From positions 1 through 55,011 of the forward strand of contig CAYSWR010000005.1 in NCBI GenBank assembly GCA_964434855.1: 55,011 nt of DNA. Reading direction: 5' to 3'. The notes under the pieces are model-generated. The model did no database searches and was not told the origin of the DNA. It saw only the letters and a program-made list of their open reading frames with translations. Below, piece after piece: positions 1 through 8,891 of this stretch; within the stretch, counting starts at the first letter, position 1; each line of letters starts with the position of its first letter. A program made the translations under genes and the position numbers. The stretch comes from UBA8516 sp964434855. Lineage in GTDB: Archaea > Thermoproteota > Nitrososphaeria > Nitrososphaerales > Nitrosopumilaceae.

Positions 1-2
1 TT

Positions 3-1313
3 GATGAAAAACCACTTGATGACATATTTGAGGTAATATTGAAGGTTTCAAATCCTCAGAAAGGTATCTCGCCAATTGATCTCAAATTATTGCCAGTCAA
101 ATCTGCAGACGCAAATTCTTCCGTAACACAGTACATCGGTAATGCAACATTTGGTTTTCCTGGAACATGGCATGTAGAAATTGTATCTTTACGAAAGCAA
201 AATGCAAATGAGGCAGTATCCTTTGATGTTGTAATAAAACCTCGTCTTTCTGAATTACAGACAAATATAGTTGAATATAATTTTCCAGATACAAATGTTG
301 CACCACTATATCCCGTATTTGATGGTAAAAATACGATATGGATTAGCGATACTGCCAAGCCACGAATATGGAAATTTACTATTGATGACAAACAATTCAA
401 GTCATATGAATTTGATGGACAAATTTCTGTAACACTAAACATAGACAACGATGGAAAGATATGGTATACTGACACACCAGATTCAAGAATTGGATTCTTT
501 GATCCATCTACAGAAAAATTTGAAAATATTGATCTCCCAATAAAATCTGTACCTATTTTCACAGAAACTGATCTTAAAAATAATATCTGGGTTGCATTGG
601 CAGATAGAAATATTTTATTAAAGTATAATCAGGATGAAAAGAAATTTGAAGAGTTTAAGGTCTCATCTGCTCCACAATCTGGAACGACTGCTCTAATTTT
701 AGATAAGTCTGGCAACATTTGGTTTACTGAAGCACAAGCAGGAAAAATTGGAGTCATAAATCCAGATACAGGAGAATCCAAAGAATTTGGGCCGCAAGAC
801 CCACTAAAAGAACCAACAGCGTTGTTCTTTGATGAGAATGGAAATCTCTGGATTTCCGAACACACAGGGCTTGCAATTACAAGATTTGATACACTTCTAG
901 AAACATTTGAAAGAATTTCTTTGTCTGATAAGGACTCATTACCGTTTGGTATGGCATCTGACAGGTTTGGCAACATTTGGGTTGGACAACATACTGTTAA
1001 CAAGTTGGGCGTGTATGATCCTTACAATACTAATTTTAAAGAGGTACCAATCCCAACTGAGCAATCATTTACACAATTTATCATCTCTGATGATAGTGGG
1101 AATATCTGGTTTGCAGAACAACGTGGTCAAAAGCTTGGAATGGTTTCCATAACAGAGATTCCAAGACAGACAGTAATTGCACAAAGTACGACATTTGAGA
1201 TAAAATATGCAGAGCTTGTATCACCACTTATAGCAGCAGGCATTATTGCAACGTCACTATTCTTTGTAAAAAGTACCAAAGATAAAAGAAAGATTGACAG
1301 TTTAGTAGATTAA
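3..1313 (+). CDS. Membrane-anchored seven-bladed beta-propeller protein (Vgb/NHL-like), 5' end outside window
   Basis: The reading frame is open to the left edge, so this is the C-terminal part of a longer protein; the first TTG (39) is not the true start. An N-terminal beta-sandwich stretch (around FGFPGTWHVEI) resembles the domain at the end of CopC/YtkA-type proteins. Seven blades then follow, each carrying an (N/K)-(I/L)-W-(F/V/I/Y) strand, at residues about 99, 140, 182, 226, 269, 312 and 355 counted from the TTG. This pattern is typical of virginiamycin-B-lyase-like propellers. A single transmembrane helix (about 392-410) and a basic tail end the protein, so the propeller should face outside. 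Substrate unknown; such propellers in archaea are usually surface proteins rather than proven lyases. Confidence 0.75.
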   Translation, partial: DEKPLDDIFEVILKVSNPQKGISPIDLKLLPVKSADANSSVTQYIGNATFGFPGTWHVEIVSLRKQNANEAVSFDVVIKPRLSELQTNIVEYNFPDTNVAPLYPVFDGKNTIWISDTAKPRIWKFTIDDKQFKSYEFDGQISVTLNIDNDGKIWYTDTPDSRIGFFDPSTEKFENIDLPIKSVPIFTETDLKNNIWVALADRNILLKYNQDEKKFEEFKVSSAPQSGTTALILDKSGNIWFTEAQAGKIGVINPDTGESKEFGPQDPLKEPTALFFDENGNLWISEHTGLAITRFDTLLETFERISLSDKDSLPFGMASDRFGNIWVGQHTVNKLGVYDPYNTNFKEVPIPTEQSFTQFIISDDSGNIWFAEQRGQKLGMVSITEIPRQTVIAQSTTFEIKYAELVSPLIAAGIIATSLFFVKSTKDKRKIDSLVD

Positions 1314-1331
1314 GAAATAATTTAGTTGTGG

Positions 1332-2177
1332 TTATACTTGTTTTATACTTGGAATTATTGTTTTATTTTTTATAAAACCAGCTGACTTGATTCCAAGTGA
1401 GACAGAAAAGATTGCAAGTGAGATTAGTACAATCATTCCACCGGGCGCTATGTTAAATGTGTAAGAAGTAAGTATTCCAGTTACTACTGAAGAAACTGCA
1501 AAAGTCATAGAAAGTATTGCAGTTTGTTTGAAGCCACGTGAAAACAGCATCGCAGTTACATTTGGTATAACAATTAATGAAGAAATAAGCAAAATGCCTA
1601 CAAGTTGCATAGAGCTTACCACTGTTATTCCAGCAATTGTTACAAGCAGATAATTCAATTTCTCAACTGGAATACCACTTACCTTTGCTTGTTCTTCATT
1701 AAATGTGGCGTAAACTAGTTGTCGATACAATAATAAAATTATAATCAAAATGGAACCTGCAAGTCCTAGGATTAGAATTGTATTTTCTAAACTAACAAGC
1801 AAAATACTTCCAAAAAGAAAGCTGAAGATATCCACAGTAAATCCACCTGCCAGACTGATAAGAACAACTCCCATAGCAAGACCTGATGAAAGCAAAATTG
1901 CTACAGTTGCATCACCAGAAATTTGGAATTTTTGTCTAATCTTAGTAAGTCCAAGCGCACTTGATACTGAAACTCCAAAAGCAACCCACATTGGATAAAT
2001 TCCAAGAAATAGTCCTGCAGCTATCCCTCCAAAAGCTGCATGTGCAAGCGCATCACCAAAAAGTGAATATCTTCTGAGAACTAGAAAAAGCCCAACAACT
2101 GAACACATGAGAGCAATAGCTATACCTGAAATGAGCGCCCTATGCATGAATCCATATGAAAGAATTTCAAATACCAT
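1332..2177 (-). CDS. znuB: Metal ABC transporter permease, ABC-3 family (ZnuB/MntB-like)
   Basis: Polytopic inner-membrane protein of 281 aa with about eight hydrophobic segments, the usual size for ABC-3 family permeases that import zinc, manganese or related divalent metals. The conserved N-terminal region (LVLRRYSLFGDALAHAAFGG) matches the family signature near the ATPase-coupling loop. It is last in a three-gene minus-strand operon after the ATPase (1 bp gap) and the binding protein, so it should form the channel of that importer. The metal cannot be read from this subunit; the divergent NikR-like gene makes nickel or zinc the leading candidates. Confidence 0.88.
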   Translation of the reverse strand: MVFEILSYGFMHRALISGIAIALMCSVVGLFLVLRRYSLFGDALAHAAFGGIAAGLFLGIYPMWVAFGVSVSSALGLTKIRQKFQISGDATVAILLSSGLAMGVVLISLAGGFTVDIFSFLFGSILLVSLENTILILGLAGSILIIILLLYRQLVYATFNEEQAKVSGIPVEKLNYLLVTIAGITVVSSMQLVGILLISSLIVIPNVTAMLFSRGFKQTAILSMTFAVSSVVTGILTSYTFNIAPGGMIVLISLAIFSVSLGIKSAGFIKNKTIIPSIKQV

Positions 2178-2178
2178 A

Positions 2179-2910
2179 CTAATCCTCGTGGTGATGCATG
2201 TGCATCTGCATTGATGACTCTGAATACATTTTTAGTAGATCCTCGTTGTGGAAGAAATCTTCTGATATGCCATGAAAAAATAGAGTTCTGTTAAGGCAAG
2301 CTACTTTTGATGCAAGTTTGGCTACTGCATCTAGATCATGTGATGACCAGATTATTGTGATGTTTTCTTTCTGATTTAGATCATGCAAAATTTGATAAAA
2401 CAATTCTTTACTTTGTGAATCAATTCCAGTGACAGGTTCGTCAAGGATTAGGATTTGTGGATCATTTACAAGAGCTTTTGCGATAAAGACTCGTTGTTGT
2501 TGTCCTCCAGATAGATCACCAATTCTTCTATGACTTAGCTCATGAAGCCAAACCTTCTGTAAAACTTCATCTATCTTGTCTTTTCTTGAATTTTTTGTCA
2601 GACCCATTCCAACAACTTCTAATATGGTAGCTGGAAAATTTTTTTCAAAGACAGGTTTCTGTGGTACATATCCTATTTGTTGAAGATATTGTTTTGATTT
2701 TCTTATGTTTGTATCAAAAAACCGAATTTCACCTTTGTAGTTGTTCAAAAGGCCAAGCATACAGCTGAAAAGTGTGGTTTTGCCTGCACCATTTGGACCT
2801 ATTATTCCCAAAAAATCTTGAGATTCTACTGAAAAGTTTACCTTATCCAATGCTAAAATGCCTTGATAATCAACCGTAAGGTTTTCAATCTCTACCACAT
2901 TCATGAGCAT
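2179..2910 (-). CDS. znuC: Metal ABC transporter ATP-binding protein (ZnuC-like)
   Basis: ATPase of a divalent-metal importer. Walker A GPNGAGKTT lies at residues 38-46, followed by the signature LSGGQQQR and Walker B ILILDEP. The C-terminus is histidine-rich (MQMHMHHHED), plausibly a metal-sensing or metal-storing tail. Two starts are possible: ATG 2910, 4 nt after a perfect AGGAGG (2915-2920), or ATG 2904, which overlaps the TGA of the binding-protein gene as ATGA and has a 10-nt spacing. Either implies translational coupling to the upstream gene. Confidence 0.9.
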   Translation of the reverse strand: MLMNVVEIENLTVDYQGILALDKVNFSVESQDFLGIIGPNGAGKTTLFSCMLGLLNNYKGEIRFFDTNIRKSKQYLQQIGYVPQKPVFEKNFPATILEVVGMGLTKNSRKDKIDEVLQKVWLHELSHRRIGDLSGGQQQRVFIAKALVNDPQILILDEPVTGIDSQSKELFYQILHDLNQKENITIIWSSHDLDAVAKLASKVACLNRTLFFHGISEDFFHNEDLLKMYSESSMQMHMHHHED

Positions 2911-3827
2911 AATTCCTCCTTGAGATTTGACAGGTTTTGTTCCATTCTTTTTATATAATCAGAATTCTTCTCATAGATCTCTATAGGACTTAGAGTCAAT
3001 ACTTTAGCTCCTATCTCGTCAGCAATGACTTCAGATACTCTTGGGTTTACAGCTTCTTCAGTAAAAATAACATGTAAGTCAAGATTTTGTGCCTTTTGAA
3101 TAATTTGTTGTAGTTTTACTGCTGTTGGTTCTTCATTTGGATTAACTCCAATTATTGTATTTTGATTAAGGCCATACTCGTTTGCAAAATAAGAAAATGC
3201 ATCATGAAATGCAAGAAAGTCTTTTTTCATACAAATAGAAAGTTCATTTCTTATTTTGTTGTCAAGTAAATTCAATTTAGTATTGTAAGCGTTAGCATTT
3301 TTTTGATAATAATCAGCGTTTTGAGGATCAACCCTGACTAAACCATTTGCTATATTGTGTATTTGTTTTTTAGCTAAAACTGGATCAAGCCAAACATGCG
3401 GATCATTTTGAATTTTGTTATCAAACACATGTTTACCTTTTTCTAATAGTGGTATTCCACTACTTGTATCTACAATCAAAATATCAGGATTAACTGAAAG
3501 TAGTTTTGTAATCCATGGTTCAAGACCAGCGCCATTTATTACTATCATATCTGCGTTTTGCATTTTTTGAAGATCTTGAATTGTTGGTTCCCAATCATGT
3601 GGTTCTATTCCCGAAGGAATAATTGTAGACACATCAATTCTTTCACCAGCAATTATTTTTGTAAATTCGTAAAGTGGATAAAATGATGCAAGGACTTTAA
3701 GCTGATGTTTTTCTGTAAAACCAGTCACATTGTTATGTTCAGAAGACCAGAGTGCAAACGCAGAAAGTGGAATTATTACAGATATAGCTAGTATTGCTGC
3801 TCGTGTATCTCCATTCATACAAGACAT
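2901..3827 (-). CDS. znuA: Metal ABC transporter substrate-binding protein (ZnuA/TroA-like)
   Basis: Cluster A-I metal-binding protein of 308 aa. An N-terminal hydrophobic segment (about 9-27) anchors or exports it. Likely metal ligands are His77 (IEPHDWEP), His144 (DPHVWLDP) and His208 (FHDAFSYF), plus an acidic residue near the C-terminus, the usual TroA-family set. It lacks the long His-rich loop of many proteobacterial ZnuA proteins. First gene of the importer operon. An internal ATG at residue 4 is an equally good start. It is divergent from nikR, with only 81 bp of very AT-rich sequence between them that probably carries a shared operator. Confidence 0.88.
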   Translation of the reverse strand: MSCMNGDTRAAILAISVIIPLSAFALWSSEHNNVTGFTEKHQLKVLASFYPLYEFTKIIAGERIDVSTIIPSGIEPHDWEPTIQDLQKMQNADMIVINGAGLEPWITKLLSVNPDILIVDTSSGIPLLEKGKHVFDNKIQNDPHVWLDPVLAKKQIHNIANGLVRVDPQNADYYQKNANAYNTKLNLLDNKIRNELSICMKKDFLAFHDAFSYFANEYGLNQNTIIGVNPNEEPTAVKLQQIIQKAQNLDLHVIFTEEAVNPRVSEVIADEIGAKVLTLSPIEIYEKNSDYIKRMEQNLSNLKEELCS

Positions 3828-3836
3828 TCTTTAATG

Positions 3837-3887
3837 TTATTAATAAATCTAAGAAATATTAATAATAATTACTGCTAAACTTATAAA
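3837..3887. promoter_or_regulatory. Divergent znuA/nikR promoter region with palindrome and TATA box
   Basis: TTATTAATAA at 3837-3846 is a perfect 10-bp palindrome, followed by related AATATTAATAATAA sequence to about 3870. TTATAAA at 3881-3887 lies about 25 bp before the nikR ATG (3909), so the nikR transcript is probably leaderless. A candidate operator for NikR-type metal-dependent repression of the importer; this role is inferred. Confidence 0.5.
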
Positions 3888-3908
3888 ATACTTAATAATA
3901 TTCTAGGC

Positions 3909-4292
3909 ATGCCGATAGTTTCGATATCATTAAACGATGAAATTCTTTCTGAAATTGACAAGTTACAAAAATCCATGGGATTTTCAGGAAGATCTGAAAT
4001 CATACGTGCGGGAATTAGAAACTTGATTTCTGAAGAAAAACAGCGAAGTAATCTTTCTGGCCTAATCCACGCTATACTAATGGTTATTCATGATGAAGAG
4101 TCAGAGCAGATAGTTACAGGGATAAAACACAACCATGAAGAATTAATCGGTACGCATTTGCACAGTAAGATAGAGGGAAACAAATGCATGGAGTTATTTT
4201 TGTTACATGGTCAAGCCGATAAAGTAGATGGAATGACAAAAGATTTCAAAACAAATAGAAAAATGGGTCATGTTAAACTGGTCATAACCTAG
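3909..4292 (+). CDS. nikR: NikR-like metal-responsive regulator (ribbon-helix-helix plus ACT-like domain)
   Basis: Small regulator of 127 aa. The N-terminal ribbon-helix-helix is at residues 2-42 (VSISLNDEILSEID then SGRSEIIRAGIR). The C-terminal NikR domain keeps candidate nickel ligands: histidines at 74/76, the HLH pair at 83/85, and Cys93 in KCMEL. The spacing between HLH and Cys is two residues longer than in E. coli NikR, so metal preference should not be assumed. It is divergent from a znuABC-like operon, which it probably represses when metal is plentiful. Nickel would matter for urease or hydrogenase-type enzymes, none of which are in this window. Confidence 0.82.
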   Translation: MPIVSISLNDEILSEIDKLQKSMGFSGRSEIIRAGIRNLISEEKQRSNLSGLIHAILMVIHDEESEQIVTGIKHNHEELIGTHLHSKIEGNKCMELFLLHGQADKVDGMTKDFKTNRKMGHVKLVIT

Positions 4293-4304
4293 ATTACCTG
4301 TGTT

Positions 4305-4372
4305 AATGACATAGCAGAAACTCATATTCAGAACAAGAAGAAAAATCCCTGTTGAATTATAAAATTGTTGCT
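4305..4372 (+). repeat. Left copy of direct repeat flanking ATPase cluster 1
   Basis: This stretch between nikR and cluster 1 atpI aligns with 13078-13140 on the right side of cluster 1, at roughly 48 of 58 positions by eye, with most differences being transitions. The best block is AGAAACTCATATTCAGAACA (4316-4335) and the bases after it. The frame beginning at TTG 4352 encodes MNYK, like MNHK at the start of the 13122 gene, then stops after 17 codons. It therefore looks like a truncated duplicate of the promoter and start of that gene. Confidence 0.7.
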
Positions 4373-4378
4373 GGATTT

Positions 4379-6382
4379 TTATTTCGTTTTTTCTTTTATT
4401 TCTAATTCATATTGGTCAAAAGTATACTTTCGTAAGCTTCCAAATGGTTTGAATGCTCTACCGTTTCCATGATAAAATTTGGAGAAAAATTCCACATAAA
4501 TCAATCTTGCTCCCTGTATACCAGGTTCAAAGACTCCAATTATAATATTGAAAATGTGTCCAATGAGCAATATGATTGTTCCAAGAATAACATATGGTAT
4601 TCCATTATCAAGAACTCTTATGAAAATGTAATCTATTACATCGGCTAGTATTACTGATGCCAAAAGAATCCCAGTAATTCTGGTGTAAGAAAGTATGTGA
4701 CTAACTATAGATGGTAACTCCATGATAGCTCTTGGACCCTCTCCATATAACATTAAACCGATTCCTCCCAAAAGCAATCCATAGTGAATTGGGTTGATCT
4801 GTCCATGATGCATTAAGGTTAGTCCTGTCATTACAACACCCCAACCAAATAACAACCAGCCTATTTTTCCTATAGCATGTTTCTTTTCACCCTCTCTCAA
4901 ACTATTGAGAATACCAAGAATCAGGCCAAATGTTACCATGCCAATGCCGATATATCCGCTAATTAACAAAAGTTTTCGAAGCCCATGGATTGGATCAAAG
5001 AGTGCTCCAGCAGCAGGAAGAAGTTGCATGCCAAGTGCTGTGTTTAGATAACCAAACAAGTAGCTGTTGAGATGGAAACCAAAGTACAAATCAAATGTGA
5101 ATCCTAAAATCATTGCAATAATAGCGCCAGGAGTCATTGCCTTTGCCAATTTTACCATCTGCCTTGGTTTCAATATTTTCAACGCAAAACTTCTCAATGG
5201 CTTCGGCATGATGTTAAGATTACGTTTTCCACCTTCTACTCGTCTAATTACCCATCTGCAAACAAGAAGTATTACAAGACCATATCCTGCATCACCTACC
5301 ATCATACCATAAAAGACTGGAAAGAGGAGGCCGAAAATCAGCGTAGGATCAAATTCTTTGCCAGATGGCAGAGAATAGAATCTAATGAAGGCCTCAAACA
5401 ATTTGAACCGTTTTGGATTGGCAAAGAGTGTTGGTGGATTTTCTTTAGTTTCTAATTCATAAATGATTGTTCCTTTTGCATACTTGTCTAAATTAGCTTT
5501 GATTTCCTCAATCTTTGATTTTGGAATCCACCCTTCTAGTGCAAAAGAATCAGATGTAACTCCAAGATTATCAATGACCTCAAGTTTTTTGTTTTCAATT
5601 TCAATCTGTTCTTCTATACAAACAATGTTTGCATAATGTTCTTTAGAAATCTCCGCTAGCTGTCTATCAATCTCTTTTAATTTTTGAGTTAGTTCATTTA
5701 GGATAGCTCTTTGTGATTGTTTTAACTGATCAGGTTTTCCATTAAGTTTTGGTACTGGTTCAAGTTTGACATTGTATTCTTGAACAACAGTAGCAAGAGC
5801 ATGAGGTGAAAAGTTTGGAAAGGTAACAAGAACAATATGTGTAATTTCTTTTCCCTCTTTAGAATAAAGAAAAACGTCTTGACTGCTTACCTCTAATGCT
5901 TTCTTGAAAGCTGTGAACTTTTTTGAGTCTATACGACCAAAGTAAGAATGTGCTGATTTTAACTGGAGAACGTTGAAATCTTCAGGGAAGAATGAAAATT
6001 CTTCAACTAGTTTTATATTATTTTCAGTTTCATTGATTTTAGTTAGAAGGTTTTCTTTTTCCCTTTCAAGAGAAGCAACTTTAAAGTCTATATCAATTGA
6101 TCTTGCTGCGTGCATCAAATTGTCAACCGTTGGAAAACTCTGACAATGAGTAACTGGGATTGGAGGAAGTACTGTTTTGAATGCTTTAATTCTAAGAAGT
6201 TGATCTGAAACTTGCCTGTAAAGGTCATTATCTCGTTCATTTTTAAGCATGGCAGCCACATCTTTAGATAATGATTCAAGTTGTACTACACCCATATCGT
6301 GTAAAACAGAAATTACAACTTGCGTGTATTTTCTTAGACCAAGTACTGCCATCCGTGTCATTGGAACAGGCTTGAGTACCAT
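4379..6382 (-). CDS. atpI: A/V-type ATPase subunit I (a-subunit), cluster 1
   Basis: Membrane stator subunit of 667 aa forming the ion half-channels against the proteolipid ring. The N-terminal half (1-340) is soluble and coiled-coil rich and binds the peripheral stalks; the C-terminal half carries about seven or eight transmembrane helices. The essential arginine is probably Arg568 in SYTRITGILLASVI. It is last in the cluster, and its ATG overlaps the stop of atpH. Compared with the cluster 2 subunit I (700 aa) it is shorter and clearly a different lineage, which supports separate origins of the two enzymes. Confidence 0.93.
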   Translation of the reverse strand: MVLKPVPMTRMAVLGLRKYTQVVISVLHDMGVVQLESLSKDVAAMLKNERDNDLYRQVSDQLLRIKAFKTVLPPIPVTHCQSFPTVDNLMHAARSIDIDFKVASLEREKENLLTKINETENNIKLVEEFSFFPEDFNVLQLKSAHSYFGRIDSKKFTAFKKALEVSSQDVFLYSKEGKEITHIVLVTFPNFSPHALATVVQEYNVKLEPVPKLNGKPDQLKQSQRAILNELTQKLKEIDRQLAEISKEHYANIVCIEEQIEIENKKLEVIDNLGVTSDSFALEGWIPKSKIEEIKANLDKYAKGTIIYELETKENPPTLFANPKRFKLFEAFIRFYSLPSGKEFDPTLIFGLLFPVFYGMMVGDAGYGLVILLVCRWVIRRVEGGKRNLNIMPKPLRSFALKILKPRQMVKLAKAMTPGAIIAMILGFTFDLYFGFHLNSYLFGYLNTALGMQLLPAAGALFDPIHGLRKLLLISGYIGIGMVTFGLILGILNSLREGEKKHAIGKIGWLLFGWGVVMTGLTLMHHGQINPIHYGLLLGGIGLMLYGEGPRAIMELPSIVSHILSYTRITGILLASVILADVIDYIFIRVLDNGIPYVILGTIILLIGHIFNIIIGVFEPGIQGARLIYVEFFSKFYHGNGRAFKPFGSLRKYTFDQYELEIKEKTK

Positions 6383-6708
6383 TATTCTACACCTTTTAAC
6401 AAAATATCTATAATTCCACGAACAGTTTGTACGTCCATCTGTGTTGAGATGGTTTTTGATTTTGTTTTAGCATCTTCAATAATTTTCTCTACCTCAAATG
6501 CGGCTTTTTTTCTTGCTTGCTCAATGTTTGTTTCGACTAATTTTTCTCCTTGTGTTTTTGCTGATTCAATTGCTTTGTCCGCATCAATTTGAAAAGATTT
6601 TATGTCTTCTGTTACCTTTTTTTTGTAACTTTCAATTTCAGTCTGTGTTTTTTCTTCAGCATCTTTAATTTGTTTCAGTGTATGAACATATTTTTCTTGT
6701 GTTGACAT
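6382..6708 (-). CDS. atpH: ATPase peripheral-stalk subunit H/G-like, cluster 1
   Basis: Coiled-coil protein of 108 aa, almost entirely charged and Ala/Lys/Glu rich (for example KAIESAKTQGEKLVETNIEQ), as expected for the H (G) subunit that pairs with E in the peripheral stalk. An AGGAG lies just upstream (about 6716-6719), inside the end of the small membrane-protein gene. The ATG is one base beyond that gene's TAA, so translation is coupled. It directly precedes atpI, the usual H-I neighbourhood of archaeal ATPases. Confidence 0.85.
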   Translation of the reverse strand: MSTQEKYVHTLKQIKDAEEKTQTEIESYKKKVTEDIKSFQIDADKAIESAKTQGEKLVETNIEQARKKAAFEVEKIIEDAKTKSKTISTQMDVQTVRGIIDILLKGVE

Positions 6709-6709
6709 G

Positions 6710-6838
6710 TTATACTCCTAAGAAATGCTTTCCTGCATACAATACTAACGTAATTGTACCGAGAATATTGCCAATCTTAAATGCCCTCATAATTAAATAG
6801 AATTTCCTTTGTTGTGGATTTACAAAATTAGCTGGCAA
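6710..6838 (-). CDS. 42-aa single-TM protein within ATPase cluster 1 (unannotated small subunit candidate)
   Basis: TTG start at 6838, inside the end of atpD, preceded by AAAGGAG at good spacing; TAA at 6710-6712, one base before the atpH ATG. The product starts MPANFVNPQQRKFYLIMRAF and then has one hydrophobic segment (about 22-36, IGNILGTITLVLYAG). It fills exactly the 119-bp space between atpD and atpH, with Shine-Dalgarno sequences on both sides arranged as in the rest of the operon. An alternative ATG at 6790 would give 26 aa. No family is recognised; by position and topology it could be a small Vo-sector subunit or assembly factor. Confidence 0.68.
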   Translation of the reverse strand: MPANFVNPQQRKFYLIMRAFKIGNILGTITLVLYAGKHFLGV

Positions 6839-7496
6839 GTATTTCTTTCTCCTTTAGAATATTTTCTTGTTCTCTTTCACCCATCTTACGCTTTACTGTT
6901 TTTAACATGACGAATGTATCACGTTCTATTTCAGCTAATCTAAATACAATGAATTTGACCGCACTCTCTAATCTTGGAATGAAAACGTTTTCTATTGCGT
7001 TGGATTTTCGTTTTGTCTTTTCTATTTCATAAAGAAGTTTTCGTAATGTAGTTTCTTTTTCTGCAACATCAAGCACCATTTTGTGAACGTTTTGAAATGC
7101 CTTTATTGCTTCATTAATTGAAGGAGGAAGTTCTAGTATGTGCTCTGTAAGGGCTTTGCCACTTTGTCCACCTTGTAATTTTGGTATACGAACTCCCATT
7201 ACGTTTTTTACTTTTATTTGTAAATTACTTAGTTGTGGAATCTTCATTGCTTCGTTTTCTAATTGCATTGTACCGGCAAGCATCTCTGCCATCCTAATAC
7301 TTTGATAACCCTTTATCAATTCAGATTGTAAACCACTCCTTAATGCAGCAGCAGTTTTACTTGCGTTAAAAAATTCTAGAATTAATGCTTGACGTTTTAG
7401 CTTTAACAACTTCAATCCTTTTTTAGCAATAACGATTCTTCGTTTGGTACGAATGTATTCAAGACGAGTTGGACGGATGTTGATTACTGATGGCAA
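6828..7496 (-). CDS. atpD: A/V-type ATPase subunit D (central rotor stalk), cluster 1
   Basis: Rotor shaft of 222 aa inserted in the A3B3 head. It begins with the typical INIRPTRLEYIRTKRRI segment and has long N- and C-terminal helices forming the antiparallel coiled coil (about 10-70 and 140-205). It follows atpB with a 3-bp gap and slightly overlaps the small membrane-protein gene after it. Length is typical of the family. Confidence 0.93.
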   Translation of the reverse strand: MPSVINIRPTRLEYIRTKRRIVIAKKGLKLLKLKRQALILEFFNASKTAAALRSGLQSELIKGYQSIRMAEMLAGTMQLENEAMKIPQLSNLQIKVKNVMGVRIPKLQGGQSGKALTEHILELPPSINEAIKAFQNVHKMVLDVAEKETTLRKLLYEIEKTKRKSNAIENVFIPRLESAVKFIVFRLAEIERDTFVMLKTVKRKMGEREQENILKEKEILAS

Positions 7497-7499
7497 AAC

Positions 7500-8891
<1,392 letters not shown>

